Origin: Arabidopsis thaliana
Taxonomy: Eukaryota > Streptophyta > Magnoliopsida > Brassicales > Brassicaceae
Assembly: GCF_000001735.4 (NCBI RefSeq)
Contig: NC_003076.8
Span: forward strand, 24,245,835 to 24,309,834
Length of the DNA stretch: 64,000 bases
Reading direction: 5' to 3'
Below the pieces are notes generated by a model. The model saw only the letters and a program-made list of their open reading frames with translations, ran no database searches and was not told the origin of the DNA. Shown here one piece after another: positions 24,149-37,023 of this stretch (positions are counted from its first letter, which is position 1; each line of letters opens with the position of its first letter). The position numbers were made by a program, and so were the translations under genes.

Positions 24149-24973
24149 TGGGGACACACATTGGAAAACTAAGAACTCCCACCCAATGTACACGTAGCAG
24201 AAAGCATATATATTATTAGGTCTCAAGATTTTTATCTGTCTCACTTGTCCTAACCAATACAAGAAACTAACAGTTATCCAATTTCCTAGAAAAGTAATTG
24301 GTAGACTTTTAGTCATCTCCCTGGTACTGTAATCATTCATAACTGTATCATCTTGTTCTCCCTTAAATTCTTTGTTTTGCTGAAGATTTTAACCGTCTGT
24401 TTAGCGATTATCCACAGCAACATTCTCTGTGATCCATGGTAACAACTTGAGGCTATGGTCTACGTTATTGTTTTGGTCTGATACCAAATTCATTACATGA
24501 GTCATCCCTTCCTTTTGGCATCGTTGACTTCAAATGCTTTGATGATGAAACTTATTTAACATGTGGATAATTGAATTTAAATTTTATTTTTTTGGTCAAT
24601 ATGAATTACATTATTATCATATAAGAAGAAATCCTTTATAAATGTGATTGACAGTCTGATACACATGGTTATAATACATAAGAAAGATATCCAAAACAAT
24701 AGTATTTTGAGGCTATTATGACATACATTGTTAGAACCAGACAAGAGACCATATAATTATTGTATTGAACAACAACATAAAATAACTGGTTTGAAGTTAT
24801 TGTCATGGTTACATTTAATCAATTTCATTTTGTATATTCAACTCAAGAGATGCCTCTAGGAAATACATTTCCTGAAGACAATTGAACTTGGAATGTTGAA
24901 ACTTGTGTTTGAAGATAAATTTGCATTTTGAAACTCCAGAAACAAAACCAGACTTCTCTCTGTTTCATTAGCA
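24149..24973. other. Spacer LecRK-I.10 to I.11
   Basis: No gene seen. The first about 60 bases are homologous to the coding tail of LecRK-I.9; the rest is AT-rich and includes the I.11 promoter. Confidence 0.5.
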
Positions 24974-27001
24974 ATGGCTTCTGAAAGATTGCATCTGATC
25001 TTATTGGTCTTCTTTAATCATCTGACTTTCTTGTTAAGTCAACAAGAAGAAGCCGGTTTCATCTACAATGGCTTTGGCCAAGCTCAAGCTGGTCTTCATC
25101 TAGACGGAGCTGCTAAAATCCTCTTTCCAGATGGATTGTTGCAGTTGACAAATGCCTCAACACAACAAATGGGTCATGCTTTCTTCAAGAAACCATTCAA
25201 GTTTGATTCATATGAGAAGAAACTCTCTTTTTCGACTCATTTTGTGTGTGCGCTTGTGCCTAAACCGGGAGCTGATGGTGGCCATGGAATTGCCTTTGTT
25301 GTATCCTCTTCCATAGATTTCACACAAGCAGATCCAACTCAGTACTTGGGACTTTTAAACATCTCAACAAATGGATCTCCATCTTCTCAGCTTCTAGCTA
25401 TTGAGCTCGATACTGTTGAGAGCGCAGAGTTTGATGATATCGACAAGAATCATGTCGGTATAGACATCAAAAGCCTGAATTCTGTAGAGTCTGCTTCAGC
25501 TTCATACTTTTCAAACGCCAAAGGGAAGAATCAAAGCATCAAGCTCTTAAGTGGAGACCCTATACAAATCTGGGTGGATTATGAAGGAGCTTTACTCAAT
25601 GTCACAGTGGCTCCTCTAAGTATCCAGAAACCAAACCATCCTCTTCTGTCAAGATCCATTAATCTCACTGACATCTTCCCGGATCGAAAGCTGTTTTTTG
25701 GATTTTCTGCAGCAACAGGAACATTAGTCAGTTACCAATATATCTTAGGATGGAGTTTCAGCAGAAGCAGAATGTTGTTGCAGAGTCTGGACTTCTCAAA
25801 ACTTCCTCAGATTCCTCATCCAAAAGCCAAACAGGAGCAAACATCTCCACTGCTTATCGTTCTACTCATGTTACTAGTACTCATAATGTTGGCTGTTCTT
25901 GGAGGAATTTACTTATACAGGAGAAAGAAGTATGCAGAAGTTAGAGAAGTATGGGAAAAAGAATACAGTCCACACCGGTTTTCTTATAAATCTCTATACA
26001 AAGCAACAAACAGGTTTGATAAAGACGGCCGTTTAGGAAAAGGCGGTTTTGGAGAAGTCTACAGAGGAAATCTGCCTCACGTTGGAGATATAGCGGTAAA
26101 AAGAGTGTGCCACGATGCAAAGCAAGGCATGAAACAGTTTGTTGCTGAAGTAGTGACTATGGGAAGTTTAAAGCACCGGAATTTGGTTCCTCTTCTCGGG
26201 TACTGCAGGAGGAAAGGAGAGCTTCTTCTGGTTTCTGAGTATATGTCTAATGGCAGTCTTGATCAATACTTGTTTCACAGAGAAAAACCGGCTCTTTCAT
26301 GGTCTCAAAGGCTTGTCATTTTGAAAGATATCGCTTCTGCTCTCAGTTACTTACACACAGGAGCTAACCAAGTTGTGTTACACAGAGATATAAAAGCTTC
26401 TAATGTCATGTTAGATTCTGAATTCAATGGAAGGTTAGGAGATTTTGGAATGGCGAGGTTTGAAGATTATGGAGATAGCGTACCGGTAACAGCAGCTGTA
26501 GGCACAATGGGTTACATGGCACCTGAGCTAACAACAATGGGAACTTCTACAAGAACAGATGTTTATGCATTTGGTGTACTCATGCTCGAAGTAACTTGTG
26601 GAAGAAGACCGTTGGATCCCAAGATTCCATCTGAGAAACGGCATTTGATCAAATGGGTTTGTGATTGCTGGAGAAGGGACTCTATAGTTGATGCTATTGA
26701 TACAAGATTGGGAGGTCAATACTCGGTAGAAGAAACCGTAATGGTTCTGAAACTCGGATTGATCTGCACAAACATTGTTGCAGAATCCAGACCAACCATG
26801 GAGCAAGTGATACAATACATCAACCAGAATCTCCCATTGCCAAATTTCTCACCAGGTTCTCTAGGAATTGGAGTTTCTACTCCTGTTTTGTTGGAATCAG
26901 TCTTCAATTCAAGAAGCTCGTTAGCACCATCAATCTCTCCTCCTTCTTCCCATAACTCCATGTTTGTTACTCATACAATCACATACGGAGATGGGAGGTG
27001 A
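24974..27001 (+). CDS. LECRK111: L-type lectin receptor kinase LecRK-I.11
   Basis: Intronless, 675 residues. Signal peptide about 1-22 ([20 protein letters not shown]), lectin domain about 25-265 ([32 protein letters not shown]), membrane span about 293-315 ([19 protein letters not shown]) and kinase with [35 protein letters not shown] and APELTTMG. All catalytic residues are kept. It is the last unit of the array and ends in [12 protein letters not shown], like the FITHS..YG.GR ends of I.7 and I.8. That suggests I.7, I.8 and I.11 keep the ancestral tail, while I.9 and I.10 differ. The ligand is not known to me. Confidence 0.93.
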   Translation: MASERLHLILLVFFNHLTFLLSQQEEAGFIYNGFGQAQAGLHLDGAAKILFPDGLLQLTNASTQQMGHAFFKKPFKFDSYEKKLSFSTHFVCALVPKPGADGGHGIAFVVSSSIDFTQADPTQYLGLLNISTNGSPSSQLLAIELDTVESAEFDDIDKNHVGIDIKSLNSVESASASYFSNAKGKNQSIKLLSGDPIQIWVDYEGALLNVTVAPLSIQKPNHPLLSRSINLTDIFPDRKLFFGFSAATGTLVSYQYILGWSFSRSRMLLQSLDFSKLPQIPHPKAKQEQTSPLLIVLLMLLVLIMLAVLGGIYLYRRKKYAEVREVWEKEYSPHRFSYKSLYKATNRFDKDGRLGKGGFGEVYRGNLPHVGDIAVKRVCHDAKQGMKQFVAEVVTMGSLKHRNLVPLLGYCRRKGELLLVSEYMSNGSLDQYLFHREKPALSWSQRLVILKDIASALSYLHTGANQVVLHRDIKASNVMLDSEFNGRLGDFGMARFEDYGDSVPVTAAVGTMGYMAPELTTMGTSTRTDVYAFGVLMLEVTCGRRPLDPKIPSEKRHLIKWVCDCWRRDSIVDAIDTRLGGQYSVEETVMVLKLGLICTNIVAESRPTMEQVIQYINQNLPLPNFSPGSLGIGVSTPVLLESVFNSRSSLAPSISPPSSHNSMFVTHTITYGDGR

Positions 27002-27293
27002 AAATTTAAGGACTTAGTTCCACAATGTACTATGGTTTAATTTAAAACAGAGTAAATGTTATCACCAGACAGAAACATCATCTGTGTATATTGGTTTAGT
27101 AACGTCTGTATTGAAACAATATAATGTGAATCTGTGATTGAAACAATATAAAGGGTTATGTGTGACTGCAATCAACTTCATTTTAAGCTAATGAAACGTA
27201 CAAAGAAAAATTTGTAAGCACTACGAGATTCATACCAGCAGAAATGAAAAAAACACAAACACAAAAAAACAGAACATAGAACAGAGTCATTGT

Positions 27294-27800
27294 TTAAGCA
27301 GCAACAGGTGATCCATTAGTGAGAAGTTTGGTGTTATTTCTTCCTTGTTCAATCTCCTTGAGCATCTCCAAAGGCTTTGCAGAAGATCCATCCTTTGGAC
27401 TTTTAGGACCATCAGCACCAATCACAATCCTAATCTCGTACTCATCTACATCACCTTTCTTCAGAACCTGGAGAGACGAAAGAGGAGATGAACAAGAAGA
27501 AGCAGTGGTAGTAGTTGTTGCGACATTCGTGTGATGATGATTCTCTTTGGATTTTGGTGACTGAACAATCCACATGAAGTTGTAACCTTTGGTCTTATGA
27601 AGAAATATTACCACAGAGGTGACCAAAAGTTGGATTATCCAAGGCAAGGTTATAAGTAAGGTTCCGGTTACAGAAAAGAATTTGACGTAACCAAAGTTGT
27701 GGTTTTTGGTGGTGGAGAGACTAAACAAGAGGATTCCAGTAAGAGTGATCCACAGAGAGTGAACGAGGATTGATGTAAAAGTGAAACCTCTTTTTTCCAT
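27294..27800 (-). CDS. Small two-span membrane protein, plant-specific, function unknown
   Basis: A single exon of 168 residues. Two hydrophobic segments are clear, at about 8-28 (TSILVHSLWITLTGILLFSL) and 40-66 (FFSVTGTLLITLPWIIQLLV and on). A hydrophilic C-terminal tail follows, with a His/Thr/Ser-rich linker and a short acidic-basic block (DEYEIRIVIGADGPKSPKD). No catalytic motif is seen. A hairpin membrane protein with a cytosolic tail is likely. It runs toward the LecRK-I.11 3' end (stop codons about 290 bases apart). I do not recognise the family. Confidence 0.75.
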   Translation of the reverse strand: MEKRGFTFTSILVHSLWITLTGILLFSLSTTKNHNFGYVKFFSVTGTLLITLPWIIQLLVTSVVIFLHKTKGYNFMWIVQSPKSKENHHHTNVATTTTTASSCSSPLSSLQVLKKGDVDEYEIRIVIGADGPKSPKDGSSAKPLEMLKEIEQGRNNTKLLTNGSPVAA

Positions 27801-28044
27801 TTTTGCTCTCTCGTTTTCTTTCTTCTCTCGTTTGAGAAAAAAGTTTTATGTTTTGAAATTAAAAGACTAATGAAAATTCTGTTAGAGGATTTACAGTAAG
27901 TAGTTTAGATTTTTTTTGAAAAATAATTATTTGTTTTTTAGGATTTCCGTTGGGGTTTAAAATTTAAATATTATTGAAATTTTGAAATGGAAAAATGAAT
28001 AACATCTCGATTGAAGTGTTAGAAAAAAAACTTACAAAGTTATG

Positions 28045-28717
28045 TTATTCGGAAGGACTTTTCTGCAACATGTCAAGGTTTGGTAAAATTGCAGTAGCTT
28101 CACCATCAATAACAACAAGTTCGTTGTGGTTCTTGAAGCATTTAGTTGAGAATTTGACACTAATGTAACAAAATGAGGATCAAGTTATGACACAGAAAAA
28201 AATACATATATTTTTTGATTCAAGTGGGTTTAAATTAGCTTACATGTACTTATTCTTGGTTTCTCTTAAAGCTATGGCTTGAACCAATCCAAGAATTTCA
28301 TCACCTATGTAAACCGGTGACCGAAAATGCAGACTTTGAGATACGTATACTGCTCCAGGCTGCAACAAGACCAAAAAGATCTTACATGATCAGGCACTAG
28401 GACAAGTAGAAGGTAAAATGAATGCAAACTAAAAGTAGAAAACTTACGAAATGGGCAGAGATGATACGAGGAAACATGGAAGAAACAAGCATCCCGTGGA
28501 CAAGGCGATTCTCAAATCCGGCTTTACGAGCAGATTCTGGATCGAAATGGAGTGGGTTCCAATCATGGCTCACCTCAGCATAGGCCTTAATATCTTCACT
28601 TGAGAACACTCTTGTTTCTCTTAAAACATCTCCCACTTTAAGTAGTGTCTTTGAAGCAACTGATGAGAAACTTCTCAAAACAAGGAGACCTCTAGGGAAA
28701 ACTGTCTTCGCTAGCAT
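28045..28717 (-). CDS. Mitochondrial hydroxyacyl-thioester dehydratase (HTD2/MaoC-like, mtHD)
   Basis: Three exons on the minus strand (28717-28448, 28359-28244, 28159-28045) give 166 residues. The N-terminus MLAKTVFPRGLLVLRSFSS is basic and Ser/Arg-rich, like a mitochondrial presequence. The hot-dog fold has the hydratase-2 motif Y-A-E-V-S-H-D-W-N-P-L-H, with catalytic Asp and His, then GMLVSSMFPRI and FRSPVYIGDE. Known role of the family: dehydration of 3-hydroxyacyl-ACP in mitochondrial fatty acid synthesis (type II), which feeds lipoic acid production. The start codon used lies 9 bases inside the exon; an acceptor (TTTTTTCAG) just upstream shows a leader intron. A longer start at 28780 would read through that intron. 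I recognise this as the AT5G60335 locus. Confidence 0.85.
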
Positions 28718-29263
28718 TGCTTCACCCTGAAAAAACAAACAAAAACTTTCAGTAGTCTTTTCAGTGGCAATTGCTCTCATTGAGTCATTTTGTCGAACAC
28801 CTTATGGGCACGCCGTTGAAGGTCAAAAGATTCAAGCTTTGCCAAAATTATTCACCAATTGCTAAAAATATATGATCAGATGCTAATCTTTCATAACCAC
28901 AATTCTTAGAATAATGACAGAAAGAACAATTAACCTCGTCAAAATCAGAAAAGACAGAGACTTTTATTTTCTTCTTCAAGTTTAATCTTACTTGTTTCTT
29001 TGGCTTTTGAGTTTCTTATTGAGCTTGAAGGATGTGTATGATCCAGATTAATGTTTCTTAATCATAATTTATCAGAACAATCAAGTTTTCACACATTTGT
29101 AAAGTTTCACAAAAACAATTAAAAGATTAGAAACTTCTTCTTTTCATTAAATATCAAAGTAAAGCATACATAAGCTGAATTATTGTGCTTCAGAATCTCA
29201 GTATACAAATTGCACCCAAGATCGATTCAGATGCATTGTCATCAGATTCCAATATGATGATCA
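28718..29263. other. Spacer between mtHD and AAK6
   Basis: No gene seen. Contains the mtHD leader exon (not delimited) and the AAK6 3' UTR. Confidence 0.4.
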
Positions 29264-30057
<794 letters not shown>

Positions 30058-30126
30058 GTTCGGTCTTCTTCTATGAAGCCTGAAGAAATTTAGCTTCGGC
30101 GGCGGAAACTGGAATTGGAGACGCAC

Positions 30127-32037
30127 AGAGAGGGTACATGTGGAAGAAACCGTGAGATGTTAGGGTTATTTTTAGGTGGGGTTGATGAATATGTTTAATT
30201 TTTATATTAGAAAAAATACTATTGTGTTTTTTTTTTTTTTTGGAATTATAGATTATAATGGTGAAATAAGGTTTTCATACAATAGCTGTCAAGGCAATCA
30301 AAACCTTCGAGAGACATAAGCCGGCCAGTACTTGTAGACTCTCAGAGACAAAGATCTAATTAAGAAAAATTAAAGAGAAAAAAATTCAAGCATACAAATA
30401 CACGCATCTGAGCCAATTTTCCTAGAATCCAAACTCAAAAAATCAAAAATAAAATTACAAAGTCTAAATCACCATAAAAACAAAGAGATCTGAGACTAGA
30501 GATTCACATTAAGAGAAACAAAACCATGATTTTCTTTACCATAAACGGTAGTGAACAAACAAACACCCCGCGACCCAAAGGAATGATAATCATAAGATAC
30601 TATTGTGTTATTCAATTAAAAATTTCCACAATTCTACTAAATTTGGTACTATATATTTGTAACAAATTATCTAAAGATCTTTATAGTTATTGGATCCATC
30701 ATCATTTTGTTAAGTCCATAATTGTTCGTGTTATGATTTCAAATGAGATTAAAATAACTCTTTTTGTACTTGTATCAAAATCTTGAGTAAAACAGCAATA
30801 GTTTCTCATATGCTGATGATATGCGACCACAATGGGGGACATCACATACTGTAATAGAAAAATATTACATCAATTACTCATTTTATTTATACCAGTATCT
30901 GGAATCTATAGACTATAGCCGTTATATATGCAACTGACAAAACAAAATATATGTCGAATCATTCGAATAGAAACTGATCCCTAACTTTTATTACATATCC
31001 ACGTAACAAAAACGCTTAGACTACATCATTAATTTTTGAATATCATTTGTGATTTGCCATAGGGAGTATATAACTAGGTTTGGCTTTTTGGTGTTGTTGT
31101 CGCAGCTAAATTAAAAGGCTCATTATGTATGTATGTACAACATCTTAGTCATCTTGGAACAACAATTAAAAAGGCATTTCATCAAAAAAATTCTACAAAC
31201 GTTACAACACTAGGAATGATGACGCGTACTCGCAACTCTGTCTTCTATCTAAAAGTCCACACGTACACAAGTATGAGTTTAAAGGCGTTGGGGAAAATAT
31301 TTTTTTGAAAGGGGTTAAAGTTATCAACGTAGACGAGTCTTCGAACAAATTAATGAATATTTATTAGTTTTTAGTTTTGGATTTCATGATTTCATTCAGA
31401 ACATGTACATAAGTACATTCTCTGTCTATGTCAATCTTCTTTATCAAATAAATAAATAAATAAAAAACTCCCTGTCAATCTTCATAATTGATAAATATTA
31501 CATAGTTCACGAAAAATATATAGTTCAACATTACTTAGAAGTTAGAAGATTAAATTTTCTTCATATAATAATGATCGGAAAGTTGTTCCAATATTAATAG
31601 AATATAATATCGTTTCCAGAACACATATTTTTGTTCTGATAATAAGTAATAAAGTTGATGTTTCCTGGAAATCAGAAGGAAGGAAGGTATATTACGAAAG
31701 AGATTCCGAGATCTATACAGAACTGTTTTTTAAACAAACTGCCATAGTTAATCACATGGTGGCCACATAAAGAAGACCATAGAAATGATACAAAGCAGTG
31801 CTGAAGTCGTTGCCGTTTACGCGGTTTTATGGCATATGTCATTATGATCTCCCTCTCCCTCTATATCAACTGGATACATAAACACACATACTAATGAACT
31901 TCTATAAATATAACATACATAGAATGAAGCTGAAGCATAAACAGCCCAACCAAGTCATATCTTATCTCTGTTCTTTGACTTTCCCTTTTTACAGATTCTT
32001 TGCCAATAGAACCTAAGAAAAAGACATAATATCGTTG
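30127..32037. other. Long AT-rich intergenic spacer
   Basis: About 1.9 kb with no supported gene. There are only short chance open frames (for example 30526-30786, AT-rich codons, no motif). It contains simple sequence such as the AATA repeat at 31449-31464. The promoter of the next gene is at the right end. Confidence 0.5.
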
Positions 32038-33027
32038 ATGGAGAAAATTACAAAGGAAGAAAGGAGAAACAGATGCCTTCCAAGTTTTGGAAGCATATAT
32101 CGAAGTAAGAGGACGGGTAAGAAAGAGGCAGCAGCAGCAAAAACCAAGGTAGAGGCGGATCTGATTATTGTAAAAAATGAAGATAAATCTAACGAGGAAC
32201 AGAAGAAGATTGAAAAATGTTGGATGATGAGTGAGGATGGGGAAGGCGGCAAGTCAACTGTAGAGTATGATGGTTCAAGCATTTTAAACACAAGTGGGGT
32301 CTTGCGTGGGGATGAAGACATCAGTGAGGAGGAACCTGAGGAAGTAGCAGAGATATTGATAGATAAAGAGGAAGATAGTGAATTTCTAATAACGATGGTT
32401 TTGGACCTTTTGGTGGAAGACAACAAGTCGCTTCAACACAAGTCAAACGCTGCGAACAAAAACAGTAGCTTGCTTGATGAAGAGGTAATCACGGGGGAAG
32501 GCAGCAAGGAATGTGATGGAGTTCTGTCCATTGATGAAAGCTTAAAGGTGGTGGAAACCGAGAAGGTTGATAAAGCAGACGAGAAATCAACGGTTGAACA
32601 ACGCTTAGAGAACGTGGATGCCAATCGTACACAGGCCGAGCAACCTACAACCCAAGAGCAGGCTATAACAATTCAAAAACAAAATCGAGGTACACATATT
32701 CTCAAGTGCTAATTCTGCACTTGGAAGTATCTCATGCACTAGTTTGTTTGTACTTTGTAGCAAATAGATTGATTCTTATATGTTCCATTTTGTGTTGTAG
32801 CAGTTACTCGGCCAAGGCAGCCAACTTATGTACCCTCCCCATCAGCTCGGGGTCAGGGATATCACGTGTCCGCAGCACCAATTAATATGGGAATCTGTGC
32901 TCCACCGAGTCATCCTATGAGGAATGACTTTAACAAGGTGAAGACGTTTGATCTGAAAGGAGTAATAAAGAGTAGCGGTAAGGGATTGAAATCAATTGCT
33001 TGGCCCCGACGTTTTTCAGTCAAATGA
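32038..33027 (+). CDS. Acidic protein of unknown function
   Basis: Two exons (32038-32689, 32801-33027) join to about 292 residues. The first exon codes for a basic N-terminus (KRTGKKEAAAAKTK) followed by a long acidic, Glu/Asp-rich part with short hydrophobic patches. The second is basic and Pro/Gly/Ser-containing (SARGQGYHVSAAP), ending KSIAWPRRFSVK. No catalytic motif, signal peptide or membrane span is visible, and it looks largely disordered. The acceptor is the NAGNAG tandem TAGCAG, so two proteins differing by one residue (Ala kept or lost) are likely. The start ATG at 32038 is the first in the frame. I do not recognise a family; it is probably a lineage-specific gene. Confidence 0.7.
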
Positions 33028-34052
33028 ACAAACTCCTAATTTAACTCAAATTACTATCCTCTTAACTATCTGTATAATTTTATCTCTTCAAAATCACTCA
33101 AACAACTTCCTACCATTCTCCCATCTTTTTAATTTGTATGCCTTATACTTAATTTTAATTGGTTCAATCGTCATACTTCATGAATAAGATGTTTCCTTCA
33201 AATATATAAACGATGCAGTGTGTAATTTGCAGTCGGTGTCGGATTTCGCACACATTCGACTCAACGAAATTAATGTTTTGAAAATTTAAATTGGACATCG
33301 AAAATTTATATTCATTGGATATATGTGTGTCCCAAATAAAAGTAAACAAGAATGTAGAACACATCAAAATAATTAATATCACTTATCCTGCAACAAAATG
33401 AGAAAACAACAAAATTAGATCATAAAATATATTATTCAAAATTATACTTAGTAAATTTAATGGTAAAAGATCAAATATGACTTGCTTTTCAAAATGTTAA
33501 AACAGTCTCGAATACGTAAAATAATTTGATCACAAAATAAAGTATATAGATAACAAGATTTTCTAATCTATATCAAATTGGAAAATATTTTTTCATAACA
33601 GTGAAAAGATTTTTTTTTAAAAGTTTGTACATTGATTTTTGATTCAAAAACCTTAGTTAATTAAAAGATCTCTTACCAATAAAAGTTTCTGAATGGGATT
33701 TGGTATTGAACTGTGTCCTTAAATCCGGGTTTTAGTTCAACCACGAGTTTAACTACATAAACGATTTCCGGTCAGCCTGGTCCTGACGGGCCACCAATTT
33801 TCAAAACATTGACGAAAGCAAGCCCAATAACATCAAATATAATTAACAAATTTTAGTTTGAATACGGTTACTGTTTTGGAAATTGATACATTCCGATCTT
33901 GGACTAATCTATAATCCATGGGCTGGCTATTTTGCAGTTTCCCGTAAATAAAATTATGAAAACATGATTGATTTCTCGTTGGTAGACCATGACATCACAG
34001 GACACGTCAACATTCCAAGTATAAAGGACAAAACTGTCCATTTAGATTCCAC
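33028..34052. other. AT-rich spacer upstream of AALP
   Basis: No gene seen; very AT-rich between 33300 and 33700. Confidence 0.45.
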
Positions 34053-34058
34053 CACGTG
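34053..34058 (+). promoter_or_regulatory. G-box/ABRE-type CACGTG upstream of AALP
   Basis: CCACGTGTCC lies about 150 bases before the AALP start codon and just upstream of a CT-rich leader (TTC repeats at about 34107-34124). This is the core bound by ABF/bZIP factors. The regulatory role is inferred. Confidence 0.45.
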
Positions 34059-34209
34059 TCCCGATAACGTTTCCGTCTGTATCTCTCTCTTCCGTCTTCT
34101 ACTCTTCTTCTTCTTCTTCTTCTTCCACTCACAATCTATCGAGCTAAAACACTGAAGCAGACATTAGCGTTGAGAAAAAAAAAAAAGTAAGAACGAGAGA
34201 GAGAAAGCC

Positions 34210-36318
34210 ATGTCTGCGAAAACAATCCTATCATCAGTAGTTTTGGTGGTTCTCGTCGCCGCATCAGCAGCGGCTAATATCGGATTCGATGAGTCAAACC
34301 CGATCCGAATGGTCTCCGATGGTCTCCGGGAGGTAGAAGAATCTGTTTCCCAGATCTTAGGTCAATCTCGTCACGTTCTCTCTTTCGCTCGCTTCACTCA
34401 CCGGTAAGTCTCGTCCTTTCACCACCCGTGCTTTCTCCGTTGACTTTTGATCTTAGCTTTTGATCATCGTTTGTTGGTGATGAAGATATGGTAAAAAGTA
34501 TCAGAACGTGGAGGAGATGAAGCTTCGATTCTCGATTTTCAAGGAGAATCTTGATTTGATCAGATCCACCAACAAGAAAGGCTTATCTTACAAACTCGGT
34601 GTTAATCGTAAGTTTTTTTTTTTATCTTTCTTCTCCTGAGTTTGTACTTAAGGAAGTAAACGTATGTATAAAAGACACTGTGGGAAAACGTGGAAACTAA
34701 CTTTTGTTCTGTCTTGGAATCTTCCAAGTTAATATTTTTAAATTTTGATTTTTTTCTTTCGTTCACGTGATTCAAGATTGTTATTGGGACTCTAGACTTT
34801 ACAGAGTTTATGAGTCTATGAACTCTGTGTGAGAGACTAGTTTGTGTCAAAAACAGTGTTCTGCTTCTTTAAGATTTAGCTGTCCTGAGTTGAAGATTGG
34901 TTCTCGTTCCTACTTCCTTGTAGAGTTGTAGGGATCTAATCTTTATTTGTCCTAGAACTGACACTGCAATGGTTTGATGAATAATGATTTACCTAAATAT
35001 TGCTAATTGTGTCTTGAATCTATACAGAATTTGCTGATTTGACATGGCAAGAGTTTCAAAGGACCAAGCTTGGTGCTGCTCAGAACTGCTCTGCCACTTT
35101 AAAGGGCAGCCACAAGGTCACAGAAGCAGCTCTTCCTGAAACAGTAAGTCCAGGACTCAATCTTGCTGCACTGAACTATGTCAACCACCATCCCGTTCTG
35201 TTTTTCAGCTCTAAGAGAACGTGTTTAGCTGCAGACCTTTTTAAAAATTTGGTTCTGAGTTCTCAAATTGTGTAACTGCAGAAAGACTGGAGAGAAGATG
35301 GTATCGTTAGTCCGGTCAAAGATCAGGGAGGTTGTGGATCTTGCTGGACATTCAGGTAAAAGTAAAACCAATGATTAAGATACTCTCTTTAATTTTTGGT
35401 GGGATCTTTTGATGTCAAATTGAAGGTCGAGATTGTATGTCATATGATTGTTTTTTGTACTGCAGCACAACTGGAGCTCTTGAGGCAGCTTACCATCAGG
35501 CATTTGGAAAAGGAATTTCTCTCTCTGAGCAACAGCTTGTGGATTGTGCTGGAGCTTTCAATAACTATGGTTGCAATGGTGGCCTTCCTTCTCAAGCCTT
35601 TGAATACATCAAATCCAACGGTGGCCTCGACACAGAGAAAGCTTATCCTTATACCGGTAAAGATGAAACCTGCAAATTTTCAGCTGAAAACGTTGGTGTA
35701 CAAGTCCTCAACTCAGTCAACATTACTCTGGTAAGCATCTTTTATGGATTTTGAATTTCACTTGCATGAGAATATACATTCTGTAATGATGATTGAAACA
35801 ACAACAACAACAGGGTGCTGAAGATGAACTGAAGCATGCGGTTGGATTGGTACGGCCAGTAAGCATAGCATTTGAGGTTATACACTCGTTCCGGCTTTAC
35901 AAGAGTGGAGTTTACACTGATAGTCACTGTGGAAGTACTCCAATGGTGAGACTTTCTTCTTTAAACTGTTAAAAAGACTTTCATTGGTTCACATAAAATC
36001 TTCTTAGGAACTTAGCTTAGTGTTCGGTTTCCTTAATGTGGCAATATAGGATGTGAACCACGCGGTTTTGGCCGTTGGTTATGGAGTTGAAGACGGTGTA
36101 CCATATTGGCTTATTAAGAACTCATGGGGAGCGGATTGGGGCGACAAAGGTTACTTCAAGATGGAGATGGGGAAGAACATGTGTGGTAAGTTCTTTAATA
36201 ATTATGAAACCATCACACCATTCTCAAATTCTCACAGTTGGTCTTTCTCTATCTATTGTTGATTCGTTCTTGAATTGCAGGTATTGCTACATGTGCATCA
36301 TACCCCGTTGTGGCTTGA
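34210..36318 (+). CDS. AALP: Aleurain-like vacuolar cysteine protease (AALP)
   Basis: Eight exons (34210-34403, 34486-34617, 35028-35143, 35282-35355, 35466-35730, 35814-35945, 36050-36184, 36281-36318) give about 358 residues. It is a papain-family, cathepsin H-like preproprotein. Signal peptide about 1-22, then the vacuolar sorting motif SNPIRM in the propeptide and an ERFNIN-type segment ([17 protein letters not shown]). The mature enzyme has the catalytic Cys in [10 protein letters not shown], the GCNGG motif, His in [12 protein letters not shown] and Asn in [10 protein letters not shown]. All active-site residues are intact. It acts in the lytic vacuole and is a standard vacuolar cargo marker. 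The catalytic CGSCWTF block is split by an intron right after the codons for WTF. Confidence 0.96.
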
Positions 36319-37023
36319 GATGATCAGCGAATGTGGTTGGTCAATTATCAAATTACGAAATGTTCACGTATTTATTGGATTAAGACATTACGTAAAAGTT
36401 GGGACTTGGGAATGCATATGGTTTATGCTTGTTGTAACATAAAAAGGTCTGTTAATATGTACAAAATAAAGCCAAAACTATAGACGACAAATTTATAATA
36501 TTTTCATGTTAAATTTATGAACATAAATTGATTTAGATCAAAGTAGTTTCGTTCTTGATCCTAAGTCAATTTGTCTAACATATAGCTTTTACTTTGAATC
36601 TTGATCCTTGAGTCATTTTGTATAACATACAGCTTACAAGTTATGACTTTATTTTGTTTTGGTAATTGGTATTCTAAACGAAAATGAAATCTAATAACGT
36701 GATTAATAGTGGTCACATGGATATCTCATAAATCTCTATCCAATTGTGTGATTAAGAACATGCAAAACTGCAAATAAAGTATAAAAAATCATTTACACAA
36801 AACTTCATCTAGTTTTTGGACATCAAATTCACAAAAAGCAGCATATAACACTACAATAATTGATTTCACTTTTATTTTATTTGTTTGTTTACCTTTCTAA
36901 GTTCAAATATAAATTCTATGATTAGTTTATTATAATTACAATTTTTATTTTTTTTACTCTGATTTGAATTTTTTACATGGACACGAAAGAAGAAGAAGAC
37001 CACATGTTGGTTCCGAATAAAAC
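36319..37023. other. Spacer AALP to exonuclease V gene
   Basis: No gene seen, AT-rich. An ATG at 36977 opens a Pro-rich frame overlapping the next gene in another register, not supported. Confidence 0.45.

Noticed and set aside
27319-27534. Forward frame over the membrane-protein gene
   Set aside because: Shadow of the reverse-strand gene, which has clear membrane spans.
30526-30786. 86-codon frame in the 30-32 kb spacer
   Set aside because: AT-driven codons (I, K, F, Y), no motif, no promoter context.
34105-34126. TTC repeat before AALP as a coding or CRISPR-like repeat
   Set aside because: It is an ordinary CT-rich plant leader microsatellite.
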